Source: a virus. From it: 22,549 bases of DNA. Positions 1 to 8,639 of this stretch are shown here, piece after piece. Position 1 is the stretch's first letter. Every line of letters begins with the position of its first letter. A program made the translations under genes and the position numbers. The notes beneath the pieces are model-generated. The model was not told the DNA's origin. It worked only from the letters and a program-made list of their open reading frames with translations, and did no database searches. The stretch spans positions 1 through 22,549 of the IMG/VR virus record IMGVR_UViG_3300034418_010904. The stretch is one strand, 5' to 3'.

Positions 1-176
1 CGGAAATTGCTGTTATAGCTGGTTTGCTTCCATGTTCCCGCTAAACCAAGCTGGTTGATGAACGCTTGCCCACAACTTTCGCTTGAGGGAAACTCTCCTC
101 CACAGCAATTGTCGTTGTTTACTACTATTACTTGTTGAACAGTACCGTTTTCGTCTATTTGTGCAAAGTGTGCCAT
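1..176 (-). CDS. Small phage protein of the MAHFAQID family (partial, C-terminus outside window)
   Basis: The first 58 codons are visible, starting MAHFAQIDENGTVQQVIVV and followed by a Cys-rich stretch (DNCCGGEF) and a GTWKQTSYN segment. From memory this N-terminus, including the later '.GTWKQTSYN' motif, belongs to a short protein widespread in structural regions of T4-like and other aquatic phages. Its function is unknown to me; a virion or tail-fibre-associated role is inferred from its position. The start ATG overlaps the stop of the neighbouring adhesin-like gene by one base (TAATG), so the two are translationally coupled. The reading frame runs off the left edge of the window. Confidence 0.8.
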   Translation of the reverse strand, partial: MAHFAQIDENGTVQQVIVVNNDNCCGGEFPSSESCGQAFINQLGLAGTWKQTSYNSNF

Positions 177-1741
177 TATATTCCGTACCTCCCTCTTATT
201 GAGTTAAAATTGTCTAACACTTGACCGTCAGATAAAGTCCTATTATATATTTGAAGATTAGCTATATTTATTTCATGATAACTATTAGCATATGTAGGAG
301 CACTTGCAGTATAATTCCTAGCTAAAAAAGTAGAATTAGATATATCTCCACCATAGTTAATAGGACTAGCTGTTGATCCAGTCCACTTTGTTCCATTAAT
401 AACTTGATCATTAACATAGAATTTTATAGTATGTGTGCTGGTATCTAAATTCGCCGCTGAAACAGCAACAAAGTACCAATTGTTTTTTGAAAGAGACAGC
501 CCATTAGAACCATATACCTGCCAGGCCCAACTAGATCGTCCAAATTGTAGTCTCATTGCATTTGCAGATATTCCATAAGAGGCCGTCTCGTAAAAATAAA
601 AAGAAAAATTCTTTGTTGAAGAACTAAGACTAACATCTAGAGAAGAAAAAATCAAAGATACAGAAGATATTGGTTTCATAAGTGAACATAAAGTAAAATT
701 TCCACCCAAAGTTGAAACATCAAAATTAGGAATATTAATAGCTTGATTACTTCCATCAAAACCAAAATAGCCCGCATTTCCTGTTGAATAATCACTACTG
801 CTCATATTCTCAAAATTACCGAAAATCTTACTATTACTTAAATCAGCAGCAGTTTCCCCAAGAATAAAACTACCACTACTATTAAAAACATGAACTGTAT
901 ATCCTCTATGATTAAATATAAGATCTCCACCTTTTGCTCTTGGTGGTCCATTGTATCTGATAATTACAACTCCAGATCCACCATTGCCAGCAACTAAACC
1001 AGTCACATAGTTTCTATTCGATCCTCCACCACCTCCAGTGTTAGCCTGTCCGTCATCAGCCGCTGTGATATGACCATCTCCTCCTCCTCCTTTTCCACCA
1101 GTACCATCTGTTGACCCGCCTTGTTCTCCTCCAGCACCACCACCACCAGCAAACCATCCGTCATCACCTAAAGATGTGCCGTATTTATCTCCAAAATATC
1201 TACCTATACCACCATCTCCACCACTAACACTATCGCTTAATGAGTCTCCTCCTTCTCCGCCAGCACCTCCACCTCCTCCTCCATTATAAGAAGAATTAGG
1301 GGTATTTCCATCTCCTCCTTTATTTCCTTGACCCGCTGTTCCATTAGCTCCAGCAGCACCATTGTGACCACCTCCTCCAGAACCGCCAGTTGCAGCATAC
1401 TTTGGTGGATATTGACCTCCTCTACCTCCTCCTGTACTTGTAGTCCCTAAAAAAGAACTGTCGCTACCATTTCCAGCTCCGCTACCATTTCCAACACCAG
1501 CAGCACCTCCAGCACCTACAACTACATTATAAGTCCCAGTAGCTATAGTAACATTACCAGCTCCAGTTAATAATCCTCCAGCCCCTCCAGCACCAGAATC
1601 TCTTGATCCTCCACCACCTCCTCCAGCAACAACTAAATATTCAACATCTAATCCATCAGTAGGATAGGTCTTCTTACTAGCAGCATCTAAGCAAAATACG
1701 AGTCCATTATCATTAATTTTAGGTCCATACTTATTTGCCAT
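176..1741 (-). CDS. Glycine-rich/LamG-like tail adhesin, copy 1
   Basis: This 521-residue protein is a likely receptor-binding or tail-fibre-tip component. Residues about 10-25 (GLVFCLDAASKKTYP) look like the first strand of a LamG/concanavalin A-like domain. A long glycine-rich segment follows (about residues 34-265, from VEYLVVAGGGGGG to VVIIRYNG), then a completion segment GYTVHVFNSSGSF. The rest of the lectin-like beta-sandwich (about 300-515) carries YFGFDGSNQAINIP, NWYFVAVS and IKFYVNDQ. Polyglycine segments of this kind can pack as polyglycine-II sandwiches in phage adhesins. The protein is a paralogue of the next gene, with the same domain order and a similar end (GRYGI versus GRFGL). 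Start and stop codons overlap those of both neighbours by one base. No enzymatic motif is seen. Adhesin function is inferred from domain content and context. Confidence 0.8.
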   Translation of the reverse strand: MANKYGPKINDNGLVFCLDAASKKTYPTDGLDVEYLVVAGGGGGGSRDSGAGGAGGLLTGAGNVTIATGTYNVVVGAGGAAGVGNGSGAGNGSDSSFLGTTSTGGGRGGQYPPKYAATGGSGGGGHNGAAGANGTAGQGNKGGDGNTPNSSYNGGGGGGAGGEGGDSLSDSVSGGDGGIGRYFGDKYGTSLGDDGWFAGGGGAGGEQGGSTDGTGGKGGGGDGHITAADDGQANTGGGGGSNRNYVTGLVAGNGGSGVVIIRYNGPPRAKGGDLIFNHRGYTVHVFNSSGSFILGETAADLSNSKIFGNFENMSSSDYSTGNAGYFGFDGSNQAINIPNFDVSTLGGNFTLCSLMKPISSVSLIFSSLDVSLSSSTKNFSFYFYETASYGISANAMRLQFGRSSWAWQVYGSNGLSLSKNNWYFVAVSAANLDTSTHTIKFYVNDQVINGTKWTGSTASPINYGGDISNSTFLARNYTASAPTYANSYHEINIANLQIYNRTLSDGQVLDNFNSIRGRYGI

Positions 1742-3264
1742 TATAATCCAAACCTCCCTTTAGTAGCATTATAATTATCTAAAACTTCATCTGATCTTAG
1801 TATCTTATTATACAACTTAAACACAGCTAGATCCATTTGTGTATACCCGATAGGAAAACTAGAATAAGTATCTCTGAAATAAGCTATATAATATTTATGA
1901 CTAGAGCTTACGACCACACCAGCTTGACTACTAGTAGAAAAATTGCCATTTTCTAAAACACCATCAACATATAGATTCATAATTTGGCCCACATAATCAT
2001 AGGTCCAAACTAAATGATGCCATTCTCCGTCGTTGATATTCGATGTACCGGATGGGTCTGTAGTACCCCATCCATGCATTCTAAACTTATTTTCTTCAAT
2101 TCCAAGCCAAACTCTATTACTGGTAGAACCATTGATAAAATAAGATAATATAGGAACTCTTGTGTTACCAGTAGCGTTATAGTTACCTGTAATCCTAGCC
2201 CATAAAACTACGGTTCTAGTGTTGGTTTGTGTAAAAGTAGTAGGAACTTCGATATATTGATTGCTTCCGTCAAAACTAAAATAGCCCTTATTACCAGTTT
2301 TGTAATCGCTTGCACCCATATTTTTTAAGATACTAACAGTCTTACTAGTACTTAAACCATCAACAGCTTCATCAAGAACAAAACTACCACTACTAGTAAA
2401 AGTATGAATTGTATATCCATTTTTATAAACTATTGAATCTCCACCTGTAGCTTTTTGTTTTCCTCTGTATCTAATCATTACTATACCAGAACCACCATTT
2501 CCTCCAAATGTAGCCCTGGTGCTGTAAGTACCTCCTCCACCTCCACCTCCTCCAGTATTAGTTCCTCCAGCAGTACCATCTTGATTAATTATTCCTCCTT
2601 TTCCTCCTCCTCCTAAACCACCAGAAGGATCTCCTCTTAATCCTCCGGTTCCTCCTCCTCCAGCATAGTATGCCCATATATAATCTATTTTAGCCACTCT
2701 TCCTCTCGCTCCAGGTATACTAGATAAATTACCAACAGCAAGAGTCCCATCAAGACCAGCTTCTCCAGCACCACCGCCACTACCGCCTCTATACGACGCA
2801 GTACCATCTCCACCATCATTTCCCTGTCCAGGTACTCCAGAGCCACCAATACCATGAGGAACAGCATTATTGCCGTATCCACCACCGCCAGAACCACCAT
2901 CCAATCCATCTTGAATAGTCTTACATCCAGCACCGCCACCGCCATATGCAATTAAAGAAGCACCAATTTGACTATCTCCACCATTTGACCCTCTTGATCC
3001 ACTACTATTAGTACCTCTTCCACCACCAGCACCAACAGTAACGGTATGAGTTCCAGCAGTTAACTTAGTAGAATTTAAAAGAAAGCCACCAGCACCGCCA
3101 CCAACACCATCTCCCCAACCGCTACCGCCGCCACCGCCAGCAACAATAAGATATTCAATCCTTAATCCTTCAGGATCATATCCCTTATCACTCACAGCAC
3201 CAGCAGCATCTAGATTAAATACTAATCCATCTGATACAATCTTTGGACCACCTTTTACACTCAT
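1741..3264 (-). CDS. Glycine-rich/LamG-like tail adhesin, copy 2
   Basis: This 507-residue paralogue of the downstream gene has the same layout. A short lectin-like lead-in (GLVFNLDAAG) comes first, then a glycine-rich block (about 36-270, starting IEYLIVAGGGGGS and ending IVMIRYRG), then GYTIHTFTSSGSF. The C-terminal LamG-like sandwich contains YFSFDGSNQYIEVP, GEWHHLVWTYD and MNLYVDGV, a sequence typical of concanavalin A-like folds. It is probably a receptor-binding tail protein. The start at 3264 is supported by AAGGAG eight bases upstream. Its stop overlaps the next ATG, so the two adhesins should be made in linked amounts. The two lectin parts have diverged more than the glycine-rich framework, as expected if they bind different surface sugars; that is inference. 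Confidence 0.8.
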   Translation of the reverse strand: MSVKGGPKIVSDGLVFNLDAAGAVSDKGYDPEGLRIEYLIVAGGGGGSGWGDGVGGGAGGFLLNSTKLTAGTHTVTVGAGGGRGTNSSGSRGSNGGDSQIGASLIAYGGGGAGCKTIQDGLDGGSGGGGYGNNAVPHGIGGSGVPGQGNDGGDGTASYRGGSGGGAGEAGLDGTLAVGNLSSIPGARGRVAKIDYIWAYYAGGGGTGGLRGDPSGGLGGGGKGGIINQDGTAGGTNTGGGGGGGGTYSTRATFGGNGGSGIVMIRYRGKQKATGGDSIVYKNGYTIHTFTSSGSFVLDEAVDGLSTSKTVSILKNMGASDYKTGNKGYFSFDGSNQYIEVPTTFTQTNTRTVVLWARITGNYNATGNTRVPILSYFINGSTSNRVWLGIEENKFRMHGWGTTDPSGTSNINDGEWHHLVWTYDYVGQIMNLYVDGVLENGNFSTSSQAGVVVSSSHKYYIAYFRDTYSSFPIGYTQMDLAVFKLYNKILRSDEVLDNYNATKGRFGL

Positions 3265-3279
3265 ATGGAGAGCTCCTTA

Positions 3280-5697
3280 CTATGGTGTGCCCCCGTCGAT
3301 CAAGAAGTATTCTAGTCTAGTTGTTGGTGTAGTGCTACCTGAAGACGTACCTAGTAACTTATTATTACTAGCATCAAATCTAATATTAACATTAGTTTTA
3401 AGTGACTGATCACCGGTAGCATTATTCGCAAATGTAAGATAGTTGTCAGTATCGGATGCCTCATTAGATAGTGTTACTGTACCAGCGCCCTCAACAGTAG
3501 TGCTAATTTGAATATTTGCACTTCCATCAAAGAGACCACTACCAACAACATCTCCAGTAAGCTCGATATATCTTGCTGTAGCAAGCTTTGAGGCTGTACT
3601 AGCATTACCAGCTAGACTTGCAGTAATAGTGCCAGCACTAAAGTTTCCGCTAGAGTCTCTGCTTACAATAGTATCTGCTGTGTTAGCTGGAGTAGCATTA
3701 CTTGTAATTGTTGGCTTTTGAGCTTCTCCGCTAGTAATATCAATAGATAAACCTGTACCAGAAACATTTACGCTTTCTACATAATCTCCAGTAGTGTCTC
3801 CACTAAGGGCAACGCTATTAGGCTGAACACCACCAACAGTAATACTACTGATATTAATTGTTGGATCACCGCTAAGATCTGTCCATGTGTATGATCCTGA
3901 ACCTGTTACGTCTCCAGTAAGATTTACAGTAATAACAGGATCGGGAAAATTCGTGAAATTATTCCAATTAAGATAGTGTGAGCCATGTTGTCCGTCCAAA
4001 AGATCAGCATTTAGGTTTGTAACAAGTCCTGTTGAAGCAACTTCTAGTGGAGCTGTTGGACTCGATACCGTAGAAATGAATCTATTTGCTTGTAGGTTTT
4101 CAGACCCAACTTCCCATCTACCATCAACTTTATCCCAAACCAATTGCTTGTAGTTGGTAGTACCACTTTCTCTAACCTCAAGACCACCAGTAGGAAGACC
4201 ACTGGTATTTACTCGGATAATATTGTCACCAATTTCTACAACAGTAGAATTAACTGTGGTTGTAGTACCAGCCACAGTAAGATCACCACCAACTGTTACG
4301 TTTCCTGTGCTTGTAAGAGTTGTTACATCAATATGTCCAGCAGTAACTGTTCCAGTAGCTGTGACATTTGGAGATGTTAAAAGATTTGTAGCAGCATTAT
4401 AGGAGAGATCTCCATCTGTTCTTACAGTTTCATTAGTGGCAGATCCGTTATTTGAATCTACAAATGTTAAATAATGAGCTCCGGTATTATTCGCACTAAC
4501 AGTTTTAACTTGATCGGCACTAGAAATATTACCAACAACAGTACCAACTGTAAGAGTATTAGTGCTTGGATTATATGACAGATCGGTATCTGTTTCTATT
4601 CCCTGTGTTCCAGTAGCATCATCTACAAAAGTAAGATAAACCGTTTCGTTTGTGCTATTATTAGCAGTAACTGTTACATTGGTTGCTTCTGTAGCTGTAT
4701 CCGCATTTCCTGTTACATCACCAACAAGATCACCAGAGAAAGTAACTGCTGTTACAACATTAAAATCTCCAATATTCTTACTTCCGTCTACAACTACTGC
4801 GTCACCAGCACTAACAGTACCTGGAGTAACTCCATCCAGAACATTAAGTTCGCTGGCAGTAGCAGTTAAATTAGCACTAAGGTCTTCTAATGTGCCTGTG
4901 ACGCCTATGGTGAGGCTATTTAAGCCACTATTATAAATAAATCCTATTCCTGTGCCTTCTACTAATACCGTGTCTACATTGTCAGGAATAGAGCCTGAAA
5001 TAGCAGTGTCCCAGTCTGTGATTAAGGTATGTGGAATACCTGTAACTGCAACAGATAGCTCATTCGCTCCATCATTATAGTTCCACCCCACACCAGTATT
5101 ATTAACCAAGAAGCCTGCTCCAGCGCCACTTCCAACTGTGTCTTGAACAGCCTCAGTCCAATCGTTCACAAGAGTATGAGCAATTCCTGTAACACTAACG
5201 GTATAAACATTATTGTTATTTTCTGTGCTTGTAGAAACTCCGATACCTGTACTCTCATCAACCCTTAGTGCCATGCCAGTAACACTAACTGTTGTAAAGC
5301 CCGTACCATCGTTATAGTCTTTATTTATTCCAAAACCACCAAGAATACCACTATTTCCAATAATATCCTGAACACCTTCAACATTAATAGCTCCACTAGA
5401 TTGAGCGATAAAGTTGTCTAACCAATCTGTGTCAATATACCAAGTCGCACTTGATTGATCATCAGCAAAATCAATATTAACACCAGAACCACTAACACCA
5501 GAATAACTAATAAAGTTACCAGAATTTAATGGCACAGATGTGTAATCTAGGGTTGTCCAGGCCGTTTGGCCATCACCGACCTTAAACTTACCAGTATTTG
5601 TCTCGTAACCAATCTCACCAGCGTATAGAGTTGGATTAACGCTTGTCCATAGTTCTCCACTTCCTCTTCTTACTTGTAGTCTTGTATTTACTGGCAT
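3280..5697 (-). CDS. Tail fibre protein with Mtd-like N-terminal domain
   Basis: This 805-residue protein begins PVNTRLQVRRGSGELW, followed by NPTLYAGEIGYETNTGKFKVGDG. That pattern is typical of the N-terminal attachment domain of phage fibres related to the major tropism determinant. The body is Thr/Val/Gly-rich and repetitive, as in trimeric beta-fibres. VTGI.HTL..DW occurs twice (about 169-180 and 218-229). A YLTF..... ATG.Q ..TD.. SYN..TN.L unit occurs around residues 354, 409 and 753, and NLNADLLDGQHGSHY (561-575) is a common fibre motif. The C-terminus is LIDGGTP. The start is preceded by GGAG seven bases upstream. No chaperone or endosialidase domain is visible. It probably acts as a long or side fibre; the exact place in the virion is unknown. 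Confidence 0.8.
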   Translation of the reverse strand: MPVNTRLQVRRGSGELWTSVNPTLYAGEIGYETNTGKFKVGDGQTAWTTLDYTSVPLNSGNFISYSGVSGSGVNIDFADDQSSATWYIDTDWLDNFIAQSSGAINVEGVQDIIGNSGILGGFGINKDYNDGTGFTTVSVTGMALRVDESTGIGVSTSTENNNNVYTVSVTGIAHTLVNDWTEAVQDTVGSGAGAGFLVNNTGVGWNYNDGANELSVAVTGIPHTLITDWDTAISGSIPDNVDTVLVEGTGIGFIYNSGLNSLTIGVTGTLEDLSANLTATASELNVLDGVTPGTVSAGDAVVVDGSKNIGDFNVVTAVTFSGDLVGDVTGNADTATEATNVTVTANNSTNETVYLTFVDDATGTQGIETDTDLSYNPSTNTLTVGTVVGNISSADQVKTVSANNTGAHYLTFVDSNNGSATNETVRTDGDLSYNAATNLLTSPNVTATGTVTAGHIDVTTLTSTGNVTVGGDLTVAGTTTTVNSTVVEIGDNIIRVNTSGLPTGGLEVRESGTTNYKQLVWDKVDGRWEVGSENLQANRFISTVSSPTAPLEVASTGLVTNLNADLLDGQHGSHYLNWNNFTNFPDPVITVNLTGDVTGSGSYTWTDLSGDPTINISSITVGGVQPNSVALSGDTTGDYVESVNVSGTGLSIDITSGEAQKPTITSNATPANTADTIVSRDSSGNFSAGTITASLAGNASTASKLATARYIELTGDVVGSGLFDGSANIQISTTVEGAGTVTLSNEASDTDNYLTFANNATGDQSLKTNVNIRFDASNNKLLGTSSGSTTPTTRLEYFLIDGGTP

Positions 5698-5716
5698 TTT
5701 CTATCTCCGTTTTAAA

Positions 5717-5953
5717 TTAAGGTGTGCCGCAGTCTATTTCATAGTCATCTATAAATTCACTAAGATAATTATCTAAACCACTAATATATGTAACAGGAAT
5801 ATTGTCTGGTAAATCGCTAACTAGAAGCGGTTTGGTGCAAGTATCTATCTCCAAATAAACATTATTTAAATCAGCCCCAATAGTACTTTCTATTTCAACG
5901 TAATATTGTTGAGATTCTTGTATATCAACATGATAGTGGCAACATTCTTCCAT
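5717..5953 (-). CDS. Small acidic protein of the fibre operon, unknown function
   Basis: This is a 78-residue acidic protein beginning MEECCHYHVDIQE and ending EIDCGTP. I do not recognise a family. It lies between a beta-rich neck-like protein and the fibre gene, one base after the former's stop, so it is almost certainly co-transcribed and virion-related or an assembly factor. Its last residues (ID-x-GTP) match the end of the adjacent 805-residue fibre (IDGGTP), and the two genes share the bases GGCACACC just before their stops. It contains a CC pair near the N-terminus and one more Cys near the end. There are no membrane segments. The frame is supported by tight packing between neighbours rather than by homology. 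Confidence 0.65.
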   Translation of the reverse strand: MEECCHYHVDIQESQQYYVEIESTIGADLNNVYLEIDTCTKPLLVSDLPDNIPVTYISGLDNYLSEFIDDYEIDCGTP

Positions 5954-5954
5954 T

Positions 5955-6353
5955 TCAACAACTCATATTATTTGAAGATAAACTAAATCTTTTAATGATA
6001 TTTATATTACCATATATTAATCTTGTAGTATATTTACCTCCACCGCTATAAATGTCATCTGGGCTCTGAAGTTCTAAATCATATCTCGCTTTTTTAAAAG
6101 TCCAAATATTTGTTGTTTCTGCTGGAATAAGAAGCGTTATCTTGCCGTTTGGACCATCAATACTAAACTTATATACACTATAATCTAAATTCGTTGTATC
6201 AAAAACTAAAGTTGTATTGTTGCTGGTTTTCATTGTGAGTCTAGCACACCAGTTTGTAAGATCTATCACATTTTTGTCTTTGTCTTTATATACTAGTGTC
6301 ATCTTAAAAGACGAACCTTGTTCGATATTGAAGTCATATTGGGTGGCTGGCAT
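5955..6353 (-). CDS. Beta-rich structural protein, neck/baseplate-like (BppU-N-like pattern)
   Basis: This 132-residue protein reads YDFNIEQGSSFKMTLVYKD near the start, then VIDLTNWCARLTMK, GKITLLIPAETTN and ARYDLELQSPDD. This is the pattern of a common phage Ig-like or beta-sandwich protein ('IEQGSTF...W.D..G.PVDLTGY.ARM.IR...YDLEL'). I associate it with upper-baseplate (BppU N-terminal-like) or neck/fibre-adaptor proteins; that assignment is from memory. It is the first gene after the capsid terminator, and the start (6353) has AGGGGA a few bases upstream. A TATAAATA box lies about 30 bases before the start codon. It probably opens the fibre operon. Its precise role in the virion is not established. 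Confidence 0.65.
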   Translation of the reverse strand: MPATQYDFNIEQGSSFKMTLVYKDKDKNVIDLTNWCARLTMKTSNNTTLVFDTTNLDYSVYKFSIDGPNGKITLLIPAETTNIWTFKKARYDLELQSPDDIYSGGGKYTTRLIYGNINIIKRFSLSSNNMSC

Positions 6354-6383
6354 AGTCTTTCCCCTATGTTTAAATAATTACAG

Positions 6384-6391
6384 TATTTATA
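6384..6391 (-). promoter_or_regulatory. T4-like late promoter box TATAAATA
   Basis: Read on the minus strand this is an exact TATAAATA, the -10 sequence of T4-type late promoters. It sits in the only gap between the capsid terminator and the first gene of the fibre operon, with its 3' end about 30 bases before that ATG. No -35 box is expected for this class. The octamer is AT-rich and occurs elsewhere by chance within coding sequence, so the placement carries most of the weight. Confidence 0.5.
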
Positions 6392-6398
6392 TACACCT

Positions 6399-6436
6399 AA
6401 AAAAAAAGGCCGGCACAAGGCCAGCCTTTCTTTTTG
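6399..6436 (-). terminator. Strong intrinsic terminator after the capsid gene
   Basis: On the minus strand AAAGGCTGGC and GCCGGCCTTT form a 10-bp stem (one T-G wobble) around a 5-base loop CTTGT, followed by a run of about nine T. It begins about 20 bases after the capsid stop. This is the only classical Rho-independent terminator I see in the virion module. The opposite strand also ends in a T-rich run, so it may work in both directions. Confidence 0.9.
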
Positions 6437-6452
6437 TAGTGAACGGTAATTC

Positions 6453-7460
6453 TTAGAATGAACCCAAGATTACTCTACGGTTATCTAGGACAGCAAAGCC
6501 TTGCTCTGCCCATCCATAGTAGCCAGCTCTCTTTTGACGATGTAGTGATTCGTCTTCGAAGATCTGTACCTGCTCACGAACTGGCATGATAAAGCTATCA
6601 CGCTTGCTGAGGTCAAGACCAACTACAACTTCAACGTCTGTTCCTGGCATTGATCCACCAAGAACATTTTCGAAATATAGCTGATACTCCTGGCCTTCAC
6701 CAAGTTCATCTAGAGCATGTAGATTGATACCGAAGACTCTGGTTAATGAACCTGCACCGTCGTTAGCAACATAGATTTCTCTACGAGTAACTTCATCAAC
6801 CTGATCGACACCCCAGTTGCGAATATCTTCAAGAGCTTCTGGTGAAAGATATAGGTCAGTTAGTTGGGCACGATTGTTGCTAGTGCTGTTACCGCCACCG
6901 TTACGACGCATAACAGTTTTCATAAGAGAAACGAGCCTCTTTGTAAATTGACCCGCACCTGCATCGCTGTCATAAACAACGATATTACGGTCAACGCTAG
7001 CAGCTAGCATTGTGTGCCAACCATCATCACTCATCTTCTTAACGAAACCAGCCTCAAGAACTTCCATAGCACGACCGACAACATCCCAGCGGGCGTCACG
7101 AGCATACTTTAGAAGATAATCGATTGAGTTGCCAATGTCATAGGTTGGAACCATGACATAATCACTCTCAATATGGCGTTGTGGAATATAGCCATGATTA
7201 GGAATGGTATAGGCGACAAAATCTTTTTCAGTACCTGGAGCTAGAAAATCAAGAGGAAATTCTGGAGCAGCGCCTGGTTGTAGAACCACGGTTTCGAAAA
7301 TGCCGTCTAGGATATCACCATTGAGAACGCCTTGACGTAATGGTAATTCTAGAGCTTTTGCAAATTCTGTGCCGGCTGCAACAGCTTCATCTTTGTTAGC
7401 GGAACCAGAGCGTCTTAGAAGATCTGTAAGCTCTGGTGTTGGTTCAAATCTGTTAGACAT
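6453..7460 (-). CDS. Major capsid protein, HK97-type
   Basis: This 335-residue protein sits immediately after decoration, protease-scaffold and portal genes, the classic place for the major capsid protein. Its C-terminal stretch (QKRAGYYGWAEQGFAVLDNR, residues about 309-328) resembles the conserved end of a large group of phage capsid proteins. Upstream segments such as TDLYLSPEALEDIRNWG fit the peripheral/axial domain pattern of the HK97 fold. It is short for the fold and lacks an obvious N-terminal scaffold (delta) domain, which fits the presence of a separate scaffold. AAGGGAG precedes the ATG. A strong terminator follows, so it ends its operon, which fits high-level and separately controlled production. 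It polymerises into the prohead shell. No membrane or enzymatic features are seen. Confidence 0.9.
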   Translation of the reverse strand: MSNRFEPTPELTDLLRRSGSANKDEAVAAGTEFAKALELPLRQGVLNGDILDGIFETVVLQPGAAPEFPLDFLAPGTEKDFVAYTIPNHGYIPQRHIESDYVMVPTYDIGNSIDYLLKYARDARWDVVGRAMEVLEAGFVKKMSDDGWHTMLAASVDRNIVVYDSDAGAGQFTKRLVSLMKTVMRRNGGGNSTSNNRAQLTDLYLSPEALEDIRNWGVDQVDEVTRREIYVANDGAGSLTRVFGINLHALDELGEGQEYQLYFENVLGGSMPGTDVEVVVGLDLSKRDSFIMPVREQVQIFEDESLHRQKRAGYYGWAEQGFAVLDNRRVILGSF

Positions 7461-7484
7461 ATTTAATTCTCCCTTATTCTAAAA

Positions 7485-7940
7485 TTATGTAATGTTGATG
7501 TCTACTTTAACATAACCGTCAGCATCATAGTCGCTTAGGAAACGACCAACTTGAACGCTATTAGTGCTGCTAGTTGTAAGAGCACCATTGGCGCCATAAT
7601 AAGCAACATCGCCAGCGCTAATGTTAAGACCTGTTGCAACAACGTCTGTTACTACTGTACCTTGACGAAGTAATGTAACTTTACTTCCCTTTTGAACTTC
7701 GTCTTTATAAAAGTTAATGTGCTGTCTTGTTAGATCTAGATCAACAACATCACATAGTAGTAAACCCGCTGGATTTGTTCCAGACGGATCTGAGGCATAT
7801 TCAACAACAGCATTGGCATCGTCCATTGCTGCTCCTGAACCTGCGGTGGAATGTACTACAACACCACCACGTTCGCCTGTTTCATTCATGAAGAATGAGA
7901 TGTCTGTGTATGCTTCTACACGATCTGGTTTTAAAGCCAT
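7485..7940 (-). CDS. Probable capsid decoration/stabilisation protein
   Basis: This 151-residue protein is rich in Val, Ala, Gly, Asp and Thr and predicted mostly beta. It contains GAAMDDANAVVEYASDP, NPAGLLLCDVVDLDL, VTLLRQGTVVTDVV and a closing VGRFLSDYDADGYVKVDINI. Size, composition and position directly before the capsid gene fit head-decoration proteins in many tailed phages, which cap capsomers after expansion. I recognise the general type, not a specific family. Its leader (AAGGGAG then about nine bases to ATG) is almost the same as that of the capsid gene, suggesting matched high translation. The gap to the protease gene is only 12 bases. An alternative is a head-completion protein, but the order argues for decoration. 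Confidence 0.65.
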   Translation of the reverse strand: MALKPDRVEAYTDISFFMNETGERGGVVVHSTAGSGAAMDDANAVVEYASDPSGTNPAGLLLCDVVDLDLTRQHINFYKDEVQKGSKVTLLRQGTVVTDVVATGLNISAGDVAYYGANGALTTSSTNSVQVGRFLSDYDADGYVKVDINIT

Positions 7941-7952
7941 GTTTAATCTCCC

Positions 7953-8639
7953 TTACTTATTAGGTGTTTTACCGAGTCTACTATATACAAAATCAACTAA
8001 AGCTGCTCTTGTGTTTTCTAGTTCATTAACTTCTTCACTAGCAACGCTAAGATCAGGCTCTTCTGAAGGTTCAGCTGTTTCAAGAGCTTCTGAAATATCT
8101 TCAGATTCTGAAGCCATCTTCTTCTTCATCATCATTGCCTCTTCGTCCTTTTTCTTCATGTCTTCATCTTTCTTCTTCATCATAGCGAGAAGTGAAACCA
8201 TGTTTTCAAAGGATTCGTCGTCTAGTGATTCAAACTTTTCAACATTTGAAGTTGCTGATTCTTCATCAAGACCAGCTTCGAGAAGAGAAGCTTTGCGTTT
8301 CATCATAGCTTCCTTCTTCTTCATCTCTTCTTCTTTAGACTTATAGGCAGCGAGAACTTCGTTTGCAGCATCAAGTTCTGCCTTCATCTTTTCCATTTCG
8401 TCTTTCTTCTTCTTCATGTCTTCATCAGACATCTTAGCAGCTTCTTCTTTTTCAGTTAATGCGGTTTCTAAAGCAGTCTTGGTTTCGGCGTGAGCAACAC
8501 GCTCTGCGTCAAGAGCTGCTTCTAGCTCGGAGGCCTGAGCCTTTACTGTTTCAACAGAAGCGTAAGCTTCCTTTACCATTTCTGAACAATCACTCATAGC
8601 TTCTCCCTTTTCTGTTGGGTTAGTTGCTTCGGAATTCAT
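7953..8639 (-). CDS. Nested scaffold protein from internal start (Met279 of the protease)
   Basis: Within the protease-scaffold frame, the minus strand reads AAGGAGG followed by five bases and ATG at 8639, an ideal ribosome site. The in-frame product is 228 residues, starts MNSEATNPTEKGEAMSDCSE and covers exactly the charged coiled-coil half with no protease residues. This mirrors the well-known arrangement in lambda and relatives, where the scaffold (Nu3) is made from inside the protease gene (C). A second internal ATG at 8597 also has GGGAG at a usable distance. The free scaffold would outnumber the protease fusion. Translation initiation here is inferred from sequence only. Confidence 0.65.
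   Translation of the reverse strand: MNSEATNPTEKGEAMSDCSEMVKEAYASVETVKAQASELEAALDAERVAHAETKTALETALTEKEEAAKMSDEDMKKKKDEMEKMKAELDAANEVLAAYKSKEEEMKKKEAMMKRKASLLEAGLDEESATSNVEKFESLDDESFENMVSLLAMMKKKDEDMKKKDEEAMMMKKKMASESEDISEALETAEPSEEPDLSVASEEVNELENTRAALVDFVYSRLGKTPNK

Noticed and set aside
2685-2951. 88-residue frame in the glycine-rich region of adhesin copy 2
   Set aside because: Out-of-frame shadow of Gly codon repeats on the same strand, without a ribosome site.
7717-8346. 209-residue Ser-rich plus-strand frame antisense to decoration and scaffold genes
   Set aside because: It mirrors the Lys/Met/Glu-rich scaffold codons, has no ribosome site or promoter, and overlaps two well-supported genes.
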